Shown: positions 12,718-23,060, counted from the first letter of the stretch. The stretch: 64,000 nucleotides of DNA from Strongylocentrotus purpuratus (GCF_000002235.5 NW_022145605.1:31235274-31299273), one strand, 5' to 3'. Translations and numbers: made by a program. The notes: generated by a model from the letters alone, not told the origin.

Positions 12718-13861
12718 AAAATTATGAGTAGATATCAACTTTAAATACCATTGAAAAAAATAAGTTATCTGCATGTCGATTTATTGATTAAACCGAGAAA
12801 TTAATTTGATATTTGAGAACAAAAAATAAATAAAGCATGAAACCTACCCGGCATTCTGCATACATTATACCCTCCCGGGATCCCTTCTTTACTCTTCCTT
12901 CGGTTGCACCCGGCGGCGACAGAAGGGACAGGTATACGTTTGGGAATGCTCTGCACCATGCTGCCATCCTGGAGTTGCTTCATCTCACATTTGTGGAACA
13001 TGGGCAAAGTGTAATTTAGGCCGAACCCGTCTGGACAAGTTGTCTTCGCCATCTCGGATCGATCCGATAACACAGGCAAGGCTGTGAAGAATATATTAGA
13101 CAATTAATTGATAGTTGTTCTGTTCTTCCTACGCATCTTCGCCTCCTGCCTCCCCTCTTCTCCTCCTGTTTTCCTCCTCTACCTCTCCCCTCTTGCTACT
13201 CTTCCTTCCCCTACCCCCCCCTGATATTTCTCTCCACCCCTCCACCTACTAATCTTCCTCCTCCTCCTCCTCTGCTCATTCCCTCCTTCCTCTACTCATC
13301 ATCATATAGCCCTCCTCGAGCCTAATCGTCACCACCCTACCTTCATCCTCCTCCTCTTCCTCTTCCTATTCCTCCTTCTCCTCCTCATCCTTCCCGTTAT
13401 TTTACTCCTTCCCTTCCACCCTCTCCCCTATCTTGGGGATGCAGTTTTTCGTAATATATTTTGAAACATTTTTTAGGGAGACTTTTTTCGAATGTGATAT
13501 TTGGTTTGAAATGCCACCTAGGTCTAGTTGGGGGCACAAAATCCTTGTCAATTGTTGTGTAATAATGTCTGCAAAAAGAAACTGGCTCTGTAATTTAGCT
13601 GCTTGTCTGACACAGTAGAAACAGGCAGATCTAGGCTCTGCCCCCGGATTTAGGAATTTTTATAAAGTGTCAAATTACAGACTCTGCTTGCAGACTAATA
13701 ACGTAGGTTTTGTACCTCGCTACTTTTGAAAGCCAACTATTTTTCAGCAACATTCATGAAATCCCAAAAATATGCCGGATAGAAAAATACTTACCGAAGG
13801 ACAAAAATGTGACGGTACCAAACAGCAACTTCCAAAATACACCTTTCTTTTGGTCTTTAGA
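5641..13861 (-). CDS. EGF, Thr-rich stalk, C-type lectin protein
   Basis: This is a spliced gene read on the minus strand. Exons in coding order are 13795-13861 (hydrophobic leader), 12848-13081 (four-cysteine module), 10300-10401 (EGF-like), 9822-9929, 8760-8861, 8057-8158 and 6362-6463 (Thr-rich stalk), and 5641-6020 (C-type lectin domain, stop). Every exon has AG acceptor and GT donor bases where needed, and all seven introns are phase 1, so each internal module can be gained or lost without a frame change. The product should be a secreted or type-II membrane adhesion or recognition protein with a lectin domain on a probably O-glycosylated stalk. EGF plus C-type lectin recalls selectins and aggrecan-type proteins, but the order and the leading module differ. 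The start codon is not in the leader exon, so at least one upstream exon is missing from my model, and further internal exons cannot be excluded. Confidence 0.85.
6362..6463 (-). CDS. Thr-rich stalk exon 4
   Basis: This is a 34-codon symmetric phase-1 exon, with CAG acceptor at 6464-6466 and GTAAGT donor below 6362. It encodes SLTTDATTKPTTSHTTTI and similar sequence, over one third Thr, as in mucin-like O-glycosylated stalks. It has the same length as stalk exons 2 and 3. Confidence 0.85.
6530..6845. repeat. C/G-run-rich dispersed repeat remnant in intron
   Basis: This stretch has several runs of C or G and ends in GTACGCCACTGCAG, a word type recurring near 10270 and 11755 beside similar C runs. 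It is probably a diverged mid-repetitive element within the intron. No ends or coding sequence are recognised. Confidence 0.45.
6846..8056. repeat. intron with segment shared among stalk introns
   Basis: Blocks near 6880-7060, 7690-7850 and 8370-8520 share the same order of words (GGTGCTTT, AAAGGACGTTT, GCCAAATAAT, GTTCCTGT, a C run, TTTTTAGCGA). The blocks accompany the Thr-rich exons, showing that exon and intron were duplicated together. A GA microsatellite lies at about 7885-7985. Confidence 0.7.
8057..8158 (-). CDS. Thr-rich stalk exon 3
   Basis: This is a 34-codon phase-1 exon of the lectin gene. It reads ESSTTIATTKPTTNPTTT and then SDTTTYEETTTSS. Length, splice phases and residue order match stalk exons 2 and 4. 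The GTAAGTATATG donor and TCAG acceptor are intact. Confidence 0.85.
8540..8700. repeat. GA microsatellite in intron
   Basis: Imperfect GA repeats with G runs lie in the intron between stalk exons 2 and 3. The Ser/Leu-rich minus-strand frames here are microsatellite artefacts. A second GA block sits at about 8960-9003. Confidence 0.85.
8760..8861 (-). CDS. Thr-rich stalk exon 2
   Basis: This 34-codon phase-1 exon of the lectin gene reads SLTTDATTKPTKSPTTTM and then SDTTAYEETTTSS. A TTTCAG acceptor and GTAAGT donor flank it. It was too short to appear as a long open frame and was found from its similarity to the neighbouring stalk exons. Confidence 0.82.
9026..9772. mobile_element. short TIR element (MITE-like) in intron
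   Basis: The ends are inverted repeats of about 35 bp starting CCAGGGACSTGATAGAGAAG, reading inward from 9026 and outward to 9772. The flanks TAAT (left) and GTAAT (right) suggest a short target duplication. The 747-bp interior has no coding sequence. It sits in the lectin gene intron between stalk exons 1 and 2. The superfamily is not assigned. Confidence 0.7.
9822..9929 (-). CDS. Thr-rich stalk exon 1
   Basis: This 36-codon phase-1 exon of the lectin gene is the most diverged of the four stalk exons (TERMAKPTASHATMIL, then RLDTTTSQITTTS). The donor is GTATGT and the acceptor TTTTTAG. It directly follows the EGF exon in the coding order. Confidence 0.78.
10300..10401 (-). CDS. EGF-like domain exon
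   Basis: This 34-codon phase-1 exon encodes one complete EGF-like domain with six cysteines spaced C-x4-C-x4-C-x8-C-x1-C-x8-C, including the typical GYNCHCSSGFQGRHC end. No calcium-binding D-x-D/N-E consensus is evident at its start (DCGKNLC). The acceptor is CACAG and the donor C-GTAGGT, chosen because it keeps phase 1. Confidence 0.88.
10402..12847. other. large intron of lectin gene with repeats
   Basis: No exon is recognised. Degenerate telomere-like GGTTAG words occur at about 10745-10775. A block at 10800-11000 with AAATCGGACA and CTGAATCGGTA words resembles 34900-35000, so it is a dispersed repeat. G and C runs with short TAG tracts occupy 11360-11760. A TAG trinucleotide array is listed separately. 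Confidence 0.6.
12365..12718. repeat. TAG trinucleotide microsatellite
   Basis: This is a long, interrupted array of TAG (CTA on the other strand) with occasional GAA and AGC interruptions, in the intron upstream of the EGF exon. Homopolymeric Tyr, Ser, Leu or Thr frames across it are artefacts. Confidence 0.95.
12848..13081 (-). CDS. four-cysteine module exon, unassigned
   Basis: This 78-codon phase-1 exon of the lectin gene has a TTCACAG acceptor and GTAGGT donor. It encodes a basic segment with four cysteines (TTCPDGFG, FHKCEMKQ, AAGCNRRK, YNVCRMP) between the leader and the EGF exon. I do not recognise the module. Its position right after the leader suggests the N-terminal extracellular domain. 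Its 234-nt length equals that of exon 3 in the six-cysteine gene family, but the cysteine patterns do not match. Confidence 0.72.
13130..13440. repeat. polypyrimidine tract in intron
   Basis: This is a long C/T-rich stretch on the plus strand (purine-rich on the coding strand) with TCC-type units, in the first visible intron of the lectin gene. No coding sequence is seen. Confidence 0.8.
13795..13861 (-). CDS. hydrophobic leader exon of lectin gene
   Basis: This 67-nt exon runs from a TTACAG acceptor to a GTAAGT donor and reads SKDQKKGVFWKLLFGTVTF and then LSF. Basic residues followed by a hydrophobic stretch fit a signal peptide or signal anchor. It begins in phase 0 with no ATG, so the start codon must come from an upstream exon I could not place. 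It ends in phase 1, in register with the next exon. Without transcript data it remains a prediction. Confidence 0.6.
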
Positions 13862-14130
13862 CTGTAATTAGAAATAAATAGTGATATTGCTTTAAATCAT
13901 GTAGAACGAAAACTAGAATAACAGCAAGAACAACAATAACAACGACATCAACAAAGATAATGGTGATATTGATAATGGTGATGATGATGATGATGATGAT
14001 GATGATGGTGATGATGGTGATGATGGTGATGATGATGATGATGATAATGATGATGATGACGATGATGATGATGATGGTGATGATGGTGATGATAATGATG
14101 ATGATGATGATAATGATGATGATGATGATA

Positions 14131-14164
<34 letters not shown>

Positions 14165-14241
14165 CGATGATGATGATGATGGTGATAATGGTGATGATAA
14201 TGATGATGATGATGATAATGATGATGATGATGATGATGATA

Positions 14242-14272
<31 letters not shown>

Positions 14273-14505
14273 GTATCACGAAGTAATGTATAAGAGCAAT
14301 TACCGTTACTTTGAACAACACATACATGTATTTCCAAAGGTAACATAATTGTCGAGCCTATCACATCTGTCATCGGTATTTTATATAGGTTTTCTTGGCC
14401 TATTTCAGAATTTATCTAGCAAATTTGGTTAACGCTGATTCAATTCTATATTTTGGTGTAGACTGTCATGTAATATAAGGGATCAGGCAAGGGATTTTTT
14501 GTTAT
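13862..14505. repeat. GAT microsatellite and upstream sequence
   Basis: A GAT (ATC) trinucleotide array spans about 13970-14272 with GGT and AAT interruptions. The Met, Ile and His homopolymer frames over it are artefacts. The first exon of the lectin gene may lie in or beyond this stretch but was not found. Confidence 0.8.
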
Positions 14506-16656
14506 TAGGGGGCAAAGCAGGTTTTTGAAAATTAAATGTTGTAAAAGGTCGATGGGTTTCAACATGTTCAGGACACCTCCCTGCACAATTTCTAAGTGGA
14601 CTACCTTACAAATATGCTGCTGGAAAAAAAATGTGGCCCTTTTCTAAAATTACTGTTGAACTATTTTGGAGATTACTCTTCAACGAAACCTCATTTTACC
14701 AGGTGTGAGGTGTCATATGAAAGGAAATTAAATTTTATACATGATGTAACACGTGATAGAGGTTAACGGATAATTTGCATGACACTTTCGAGCATAAGAT
14801 TGCCCCATATTAATCCAATTGTGAAAAGTACTTTAAATACTTAAATATTTTGAAAAACTGTCTATAAATATGTTCAATATTATATTTAAATTTCAAGTTT
14901 ATTGCTTTTGTAAAAATTTAGTTGACACTTTGATATGAGCTGAAATGGCAATTTTGGTTGATAAGGGATGTCTTTTACTAATAGCAACGGTAACATAATT
15001 AGATGAAAAACAGAATATATCGCGAATAGATGTTATCATTGACGAGATGACTATTTCGATAGGAAGTATGATGTCAGGTAATGGAGGTTTATAACATTTC
15101 ATGTGTTCCCAGAAACCATGTTAGGCTTTCGGTCAAACTAATAGATGAAATTAATTTCAGATCATTTCATTTATTTATTTGTAAGTCAAAATATAAACAA
15201 AATATATACTTTAATATCTTCGATGAAAACACATATAATGATATATCTCTCTCTTCCATCTTTACTTTATTGTGGTATCTGGTCATTTAGCAGCTGGTGG
15301 CATTCGTGAAGGAGATCTCATTTGAACTTTTCTCATGAATTTCCCTTTTCCACTTTTCACAATGTGCTTAAATAGTCGTTGGTCAGAGGATCACCATTCC
15401 AGGTGAGAGACATGATCTGCAGTCTGAAACGGGTAAAGTGCTTGGTGTGGGTAAGAACTTTCATCAATATGACCAGTATGACAGCCCAAAGGAGACCTCA
15501 ATGGATGCAAGAACATTACAATCAGATTCGCTGACCCCGGAACCCCCATAAATATATAAGCTTTTATCGTACTAGCCCTTTTCCTTGTGGAACGACACTT
15601 GACCTTTAACTCAGATGGCGGCCATTTTGAATGTGCCCACTATGGCGGCCCCGCATTATAGGACACGTAGTCTCGTCATGCTACAGCCCTTTAAATTCAT
15701 GATTATCATCTAGATCCAGATCTTATTTATGTATCACTCAACCGATAACCTACATCTTTGTTGAAAACACACCATGCCCTAGAAAACATATTGCCCCCTA
15801 CCCAATTTTTTTTAGTGGGGGGGGGGGGCATTTCAAAGGAGGGAGGAGGTTCAGGTATGCACCATGTACATGTTTCGGACTGCAATCATGTCTGTCACTT
15901 GGAATCGGAACTTATTTTATGTATTATTGAACCGATAGTCAAAATAGTCAAATTTGTTTTCTGAGAACACATATTTTATCGGTTGATATGGATATTATCA
16001 CCATACCAACGGGAATTAAGAGATATATATCGTTGAAATATGAAGAGACTGCATCACCTGACATCATACCTCCTATTGAAATATTCATCTGCTTTATGAT
16101 ATATATTTTATTTTCATCTAGCTATGTTACCATTGCTAAGGAGAAGACAGCCCTTATTAACCAAAATTGTCATTTCAGGTCATATCAAAGCGTTAACTTT
16201 CGAGCGCTATAACTGTTTTGTTACAAAAGCAATGAGCTTGAAAAATTTAAATATAATATTAAAAGTATTAATGGACATCTTTTAAGAATGTCCAAGTAAG
16301 TAATTGTTTATTGTACACATAGAAATTTTAGGGCAATTCATATTTTTTGAAAGTTTGTAAAAATAAATTATATTTTGGGCTCAAATTTATAATGCAAATT
16401 ATCTCCGATCCTATTAAATGTTATATCATCTTGCATTGAATTAAATTTTCTTTCATATGACTTGTCACACATTGTAAAATGAAGTTCCGTTAAAAAGTAA
16501 TCTCCAAAAGATTTCAACAATAGTTTTTCCAGCAGCCTATTTTCAAGGTAGTCCACCTAGAAATTGTGCAGGGAGGTGCCCTGAACGCGTTCAAACCGAA
16601 CAAACTTACTCAACATCCCAGCTGACAAACAACCGAAAATTGAGGTTTGCCCCCTA
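14506..16656. mobile_element. long-inverted-repeat fold-back element
   Basis: Sequence from 14506 to about 15100 recurs as a reverse complement from about 16060 to 16656, with many shared words (TAGGGGGCAAA ends, GTGCAGGGAGGTG, GGTAACATA, TCACCTGACATCAT and similar). The arms are near 590 bp and diverged, around a unique centre of about 960 bp. No transposase is seen, so this is a non-autonomous fold-back or MITE-like DNA element. Short frames in the arms are not genes. Confidence 0.75.
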
Positions 16657-17457
16657 GGTTATTCATGATTCAGTTAATACCATCTTGCACATGTGCCATA
16701 CAGGATTCATTCAAATTCATCAGAGAAATGGAAGTAATTTAAATGAACAAAATGCTTAATTGGATGCTCAGACTGGGTTTGAATGTATAAAGGGCATGAT
16801 TACGTGATCATCAGATCATGTCATTCTGAAATATAGGCACGCTTGACGAAAAGCGTACATAACCCATGAATTCGAATGAGAAACAAGCTAATTTGATTCA
16901 ATCAAACGCGAATTAGAATGCACAAATATTGTATATAAAATTTTGAATAGCAAGACTTGGATAAATCAATTTTGATTGAATGGATTTAAAATTTTGCAAA
17001 GTTGGCCACGAAAACCTTTCTCTTTTCTTCTTTTCTTTTTTATATTCTTACTTTCTTCTGTTTTTTCCTTCTCTTCCTTCGTTTTTATTTTATGTTTTGT
17101 TCATCCTTCTTCTTCTTTCTTCTTATAGCCCTGATGAAGATCATACTGGGACGTTTAACTGAAGAGAGCATGGAATTTGCCCACTAGACAAGTTCGTAGT
17201 TAGCACATTATAAAATGTGTATAGAAAGGTCACTACGAAGACTCCAGTCTAACTTAAGCTTTGGCTGTTTTTGGCTGAAGTGGCATGTACAATTATATTT
17301 CTTCAAAAAAAACTTGAACCACACAGTCATTCTCCTTTTCAAACGAACATTGCTTACCTCTGGTTAAGTCATAAATGATATGTTTAATTTGTGTTTTCTA
17401 TTCTCTTTTTCTTGTTTGTCGCCCACATTTATATTTTTTTAATGCATCATGTAATCC
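16657..17457. other. intergenic, nothing recognised
   Basis: This is AT-rich sequence with a T/C-rich tract at about 17010-17130 that gives Phe/Leu/Ser-rich false frames. No gene or bounded element is seen. Confidence 0.6.
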
Positions 17458-18072
17458 GTGTGAGTCTAAAAAAGTAAACACTCAGATAATTGTCATTTAT
17501 TATAAAAGTCAGCTATAAACGAAAGGTTATCATACATGTTTGAGAGAGTGTTATATCCTGAATCGTTTGATATCATTTTTGTGTGGTATGTGTCCACGCT
17601 TGGATGAACAGGAGGCATTGTTTGCGACAGTTCAAAAATCGACTTGCGCCAAAGTATCAGAGTGAGGTATGAATTAAATGTATCAAATGAGATGCATTGC
17701 ATTTCCTTTTTGCAGAAACAAAGTCACACGCACACGCACAAGCGCGCAGAAATTTTCTTTGACATTTGATATGTGTTGCATGATTAATTTTGTTAGGGAT
17801 GTTATTTGGATCTGCAAAGACGGAATTAAAACTCAAATCTTAATTGTCAATATTCAAACATCACATGTATTACTTTGGCGCAAGTCGATTTTTGCACTCT
17901 CCTAAACAATGTATCATGTTCATCCAAGCGTGAACACATACCACACACAAATGACCCTAAATGATTTGGGATAAAACACTCTTTCATAAGATGTATAAGA
18001 GTTTACTGTTCGTAGAGGATTTTTTAAATAATTAGCAATGTCCTAGGTGTAAACTTTTTTTTGGACTCACAC
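17458..18072. mobile_element. fold-back (MITE-like) element
   Basis: The ends read GTGTGAGTCYAAAAAA inward from both sides. The arms, about 200 bp each (17458-17660 and 17870-18072), are imperfect reverse complements sharing GTGGTATGTGT, CACGCTTGGATGAACA and AAAATCGACTTGCGCCAAAG. There is no coding content. Confidence 0.75.
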
Positions 18073-18490
18073 TGTATTGAAACAGACAACAAGTTAAATG
18101 GCAAGTAATTAAAATCAGATTAATGGTGGCCATTACACTACGATTGAGACAAAAAACACTTACCATTTTACAGATCAATGTCTAAAAGCTTCCAAAAATG
18201 ATCAAATAGCACGATGATAACCTAACATCTTTCTCTGGAGAAAAACATATAACAAATTCGGAAACGAAGAATACAGGTGCTTAATTACAGAAAGGCAGAA
18301 AATAATAATCGTAAGGTGTAAACTGTAGGCTATATCGCAGGAGACATATGACTTGATATCTACTTTCGATAAATATTAAATAGTTAATGAAACGTTTTTC
18401 CTTCTGTGCAGGCGGTAAGCTCGTATGAGAACGACATCGATATGCAGAGGCGGATCTAGGTGACGGCGAGGGAGGGGGCCCAATTCGTGA
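18073..18490. other. intergenic, nothing recognised
   Basis: Unique-looking AT-rich DNA between two inverted-repeat elements. No gene is seen. Confidence 0.5.
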
Positions 18491-18703
18491 GAAAATAGGG
18501 ACTTTTAGATTTGCACGTCGACAGCTTTGACTGCAACGTGCGACGTCATTTTAAGGCACTGCGCATGCGTCACGTCGTCTCAGTCGGCGATCGAGAATGC
18601 GTCAACCTTGATTTTCCTAAATCTAGTACATGCATACATACATATCGATATTTATATAGCGCCTTTATAGACATGCTCAAGGTACTAGTATGCCGCGTGC
18701 GCA

Positions 18704-18889
18704 TAAAATATACAGTTCCTCAGGTAGACAAAGGAACATCCCTTCCCTGCTATTATGTACAAATGTGTAGAACAGGTGTCACATGCATATTCACCGGTTG
18801 TTCTACACATTTTTACATAATACCACTGAAGGGATGTTCTTTTGTCTACCACAGCAATTGTTGAGAGTAGAATGAGGAACTGTATATTT
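18704..18889. repeat. hairpin-forming palindrome
   Basis: Two arms of about 80 bp (18704-18785 and 18805-18889) are reverse complements, sharing ACAGTTCCTC, GTAGACAAA, GGAACATCCCTT and TGTGTAGAACA. The loop is short. The antisense-paired short open frames over it are by-products of the palindrome. Confidence 0.8.
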
Positions 18890-19274
18890 TGTCCTCTTTC
18901 TTTGTCCGTCATATTCAAAGTGGTACTCCCTGCATGCATGTATATCGTCGAGTGCAATATAAAAAAATTCTAACTGTAGTCAACATGGGCAGTTGAGTAC
19001 GTTGACACGCATGATCATTCGGAGTTCGTCGTGTTCTCGTCCACTCAATAGGGGCTTTTCGTTTGTGTGGACGAGGACGGCGTTCACGTCCTCTAACGAT
19101 GCAAATTGACGTCAGACACCCGTCCTGTTCACTACCTTATAACCCTTTTCGTTTTAAGTTGACACACGTTCTCTACACGATGACGTAATGGCCCCGCACG
19201 CGCTTATTCATTTTCTCCTTCTTTCACTTCTTATTTTGTTCTTCGTTTATTATTCTATTATACTCTCTCTATTT

Positions 19275-21272
19275 AGGTGGTCTGTTATCAACAGACCACC
19301 TATTGATTTCGTCAGAATTTTCTTTCTTTATTTATTAGGTGGTCTGTTATCAACATGACCTGTTGACCCTTGACCTGAAGTATATGTTATATTAATATGA
19401 ATGACCTTTGATGACGCGTCATGAAGATATGATGGATAATGTGATTTCACAAAATGGCGCCTGGATGACGTCACGATAATTTGATGACCTTGAAAATGTT
19501 CCTGTCACGTTTCATAATGATGACCTATAACTGTGTCAAAATTGAGAGAAATTGGGCGGATGGATATTGAGAAATCGGATACACAAAAAAGTGGAGAAAT
19601 AAATAAAAATAAATAAATAACTAGAATTTAATTCGTCACGAAGACGAATAAGGTGGTCTGTCTATGTCTTATGACAGATTTGAGAATGGGAGAAGTTATA
19701 TAGACATGTAAACAATGATGATCATGATGAACATGATGATAATCATGATAGTAAAGGTGATGATGATGATAATGATAATGTTATATGATGATAAAAACGA
19801 TAATGTTAATGATGATGATGAGCATAAGCATGATCCTGACCTCTGATTGAAAAAATGAGGAAATAGTTAGATAGCAAATAGTCTCAGCTACAACATACTA
19901 AAATTGTTTTTTGTGGCCCGGATAACTCAAGTTTGGTTTAGTTAATTTCATTAAATTTCGGCACAATTATAGGTCATTGTAATGAGACGTGACAGGAACA
20001 TTTTCAAGGTCATTAGGTTATCGTGACGTCATCCAGGCGCCATTTTGTGAAATCACATTATCCATCATATCTTCATGACGCGTCATCAAAGGTCATTCAT
20101 ATTAATATAACATATACTTCAGGTCAAGGGTCAACAGGTCATGTCATCAAAGGTCACATAAAGGTCATGACGCGCGCGTATGTGCGCGTCAAAATTTAAA
20201 ATTGCTCAAAATCACTTAACTATTAAACGAGAGTACGAATCAGGTCATTTTAAGCATTTCAAAATTTTCCGTCCGTTTGTGTCCCCGCGCGCGGTGTGCG
20301 CGCTCACAGCGCGCGGAAAAGGTCAAATTCAAAATGTTTACATGATTTAGATTCCTCTCAACGTAATTGACAATTTACATTAATTTCAGTCACTCTTCAT
20401 ATTTCATAAGGCCGTGAGCGTGCGTCAAAGTTCAAAATCCGCGCGTGCTGCTATGGGTAATATAATGCAAATTTGATCAAAAACATGCCATTTTAAAAAT
20501 CGAAATAGCTCTTCAGATAGTCCATCGACCCCCAATTTTTATATCATGGTTGGAGAAAGCATGAGTTGGAGATATGATTTCATACCACCCTGACTCGTAC
20601 AAAGTGAAACAAAGTCATCATATTTGCATCTAAACTCAAACAAATGTATTTTGTTGATGACGTCATTTTTGTCTTTGTTTAATTGAGATTATCTCACTTA
20701 TCGGTGATCGATTTTCTCCCACATTTTGATATGTTGTAGCTGAGATAATTCTCTATCAGAATTATGCCATTTATTTTTCATTTTAATGACGTCATCATAG
20801 TTAAATATTCGATTAAAGGCGACAATGCATAATTTGTTATATTTGCGTGTTATGTCTATGGGAGGTCACTTTTTTCAAAACATGAATCTGCATGACAATG
20901 TGTTTTGACCAGTATCTCAGTTATTATACAACAGTTTTCTCCCAAATTTTAGTATGTTGTAGCTGAGACTATTTGCTATCTAAATATTTCCTTATTTTTT
21001 CAATCAGATGTCAGGATCATGCTCATGCTCATCATCATCATCATCATCATCAATATCATCATCATCATCATCATCATCAATGTCACCATCATCAACATCA
21101 TCATGATCATGATCATTATCATCATCATCATCACCTTTACTATCATGATCATCATCATGTTTATCATGATCATCATTGTTTACATGTCTATATAACTTCT
21201 CCCATTCTCAAATCTACCATAAGACTTAGACAGACCACCTTAATCGTCTTCGTGACGATTTAAATTCTAGTT
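19275..21272. mobile_element. rearranged copy of GGTGGTCTGT repeat family
   Basis: It starts with a 27-bp palindrome (19275-19301, arms AGGTGGTCTGTT) identical in arms to that at 56587-56613. It then holds a unit 3' fragment (about 19341-19618), a unit 5' fragment from ACTAGAATTTAATTCGTC (19619 to about 19910), and one full reverse-oriented unit (about 19911-21272) ending in ATTCTAGT. The head fragment and the reverse unit form inverted arms of about 300 bp. The sequence is closest to the last unit of the 45.4-56.6 kb array. No protein is encoded. Confidence 0.75.
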
Positions 21273-21462
21273 TTCTTATGATATTCTTTGTTTTTCCTTC
21301 TTCCATCTTCTCTTCTATCTTTCCATTGTCTATTCTTTATCATTTTCTCTTTCTGTCTTTCCTAATGTTATTGTTGTTGTTATCATTCTATCATTTTTCT
21401 TTCTATCTTTCCTCATATTATTCTTTGTTTCTTCCTTCTATCATCTTCTCTTAAGTTATTCT

Positions 21463-22345
21463 TTGTTTTTATCATTCTATCACTTTCTCTTTTTGTATTT
21501 CCTTACGTTATTCTTTGATTTTTCCTTCTTTCACCTTCTCTTTCTGTCTTTCCTTATGTTATTCTTTGTTTTTTCCTTCTTTCACTTTCCCTTCAGTCTT
21601 TCCTTATGTCATTCTTTGTTTTTTCCTTCTTTCACCTTCTCTTTCTGTCTTTCCTTATGTTATTCTTTGTTTTTTCCTTCTTTCACCTTCTCTTTCTGTC
21701 TTTCCTTATGTTATTCTTTGTTTTTTCCTTCTTTCACTTTCTCTTCAGTCTTTCCTTATGTTATTCTTTGTTTTTTCCCTTCTTTCACCTTCTCTTTCTG
21801 TCTTTCCTTATGTTATTCTTTGTTTTTTTCCTTCTTTCACCTTCTCTTTCTGTCTTTCCTTATGTTATTCTTTGTTTTTTCCTTCTTTCACCTTCTCTTT
21901 CTGTCTTTCCTTATGTTATTCTTTGTTTTTTCCTTCTTTCACCTTCTCTTTCTGTCTTTCCTTATGTTATTCTTTGTTTTTTCCTTCTTTCACTTTCTCT
22001 TCAGTCTTTCCTTATGTTATTCTTTGTTTTTTCCCTTCTTTCACCTTCTCTTTCTGTCTTTCCTTATGTTATTCTTTGTTTTTTTTCCTTCTTTCACCTT
22101 CTCTTTCTGCCTTTCCTTATGTTATTCTTTGTTTTTTCCTTCTTACACTTTCTCTTCAGTCTTTCCTTATGTTATTCTTTGTTTTTCCCTTCTTTCACCT
22201 TCTCTTTCTGTCTTCCCTTATGTTAGCCTTTGTTTTTTCCTTCTATCATCTTCTCTTATGTTATTCTTTGTTTTTATCATTCTATCACACTTTTTTTCTG
22301 TCTTTCCTTATGTTATTCTTTGTTTTTTAATCATTCTATCAATTT
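21463..22345. repeat. 51-bp pyrimidine minisatellite
   Basis: Tandem units of about 51 bp read TTATGTTATTCTTTG, then a T run, CCTTCTTTCACC, TTCTCTTTCTGTCTTTCC. About 17 copies are clear, and flanking sequence from about 21290 to 22370 is similar but degenerate. Because 51 is a multiple of 3 and the strand lacks stops, several long frames (up to 301 codons) stay open. They are Phe/Leu/Ser repeats and are judged non-coding. Confidence 0.9.
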
Positions 22346-23060
22346 CTCTTTCTGTTTTTACTTTCTGATTTACGCTGCGATGTAGCAAGATGACGTCATT
22401 CTGACGACGGGTCACTAGTTTTCTGACGAACCTCAAATCATCGATGAACGGGTTCGCAAATGTGGCCTGACGACGCCAGACGACCCGACGCATGCGCAGA
22501 TCGCGGAAATGACGTCACATATTAGACGTCGACTATGTCAACGTGACAAACGAAAACCCCCTACTCTAAAAGTCCCTATTATTTCAATTCAATTTTCAAT
22601 TCAATTCATTTATTTTTTCCTCTTTCAATCGTTCATATTTACAATGATGGTATATTTTAACATATTCACATATTTATATACATATAGATCAATTTGCACA
22701 ATACAATACATTAAAAAATAAACATGAAATTGAAAGGGAAGGAGGGCCGACTAAAAAGCAGAGCTTGTAGGGTGTAAGCCCCCCTGTAAAAGTAATTATC
22801 ATGAATTATCATTTTATGAGAAAACAAAACAAAAACAACAATAATAACAGTAACTGATTCAGTAATACACAAAAAAAAAAAAACTTTTAAACGCAAAACA
22901 TTGATAAATACATACATGTTTATAAAGAGAAATAATCAAAGTTGCATAAAGTCACACTACAAATTATATTTGATTGGGGAATGCAATAGCCTAGTAACTA
23001 TTCAGAAGAAAGCTTTTAAGTCTCCTTTTGAAAATTTGTATCGAATTACACTGTATAATA

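Larger units (their letters stand above)
18495..22577. mobile_element. nested composite bounded by matching inverted ends
   Basis: The left end (18495 onward) and the right end (back from about 22577) are inverted copies that begin TAGGGACTTTTAGA after a possible TA duplication. They share diverged inner words such as GACGTCATTT and GCGCATGCGTC. A third, similar end-like block lies at about 19047-19090. Between them sit a 180-bp palindrome, a copy of the GGTGGTCTGT repeat family and a 51-bp minisatellite, so the element, if real, has been enlarged by later insertions. The pairing of the two ends is inferred. Confidence 0.5.

Noticed and set aside
12205-12774. Tyr-, Ser-, Thr- and Leu-rich frames
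   Set aside because: They follow the TAG trinucleotide microsatellite in different frames and strands.
12848-13081. Homology between this 234-nt exon and exon 3 of the six-cysteine family
   Set aside because: Only the length and phase agree; cysteine number, spacing and residues do not match by eye.
13857-14373. Ile-, His- and Met-rich frames
   Set aside because: They translate the GAT/ATC microsatellite.
21463-22368. 301-codon open frame with regular Phe/Leu/Ser repeats
   Set aside because: It is the translation of a 51-bp minisatellite that is open in all three plus frames; no start context or splice support.
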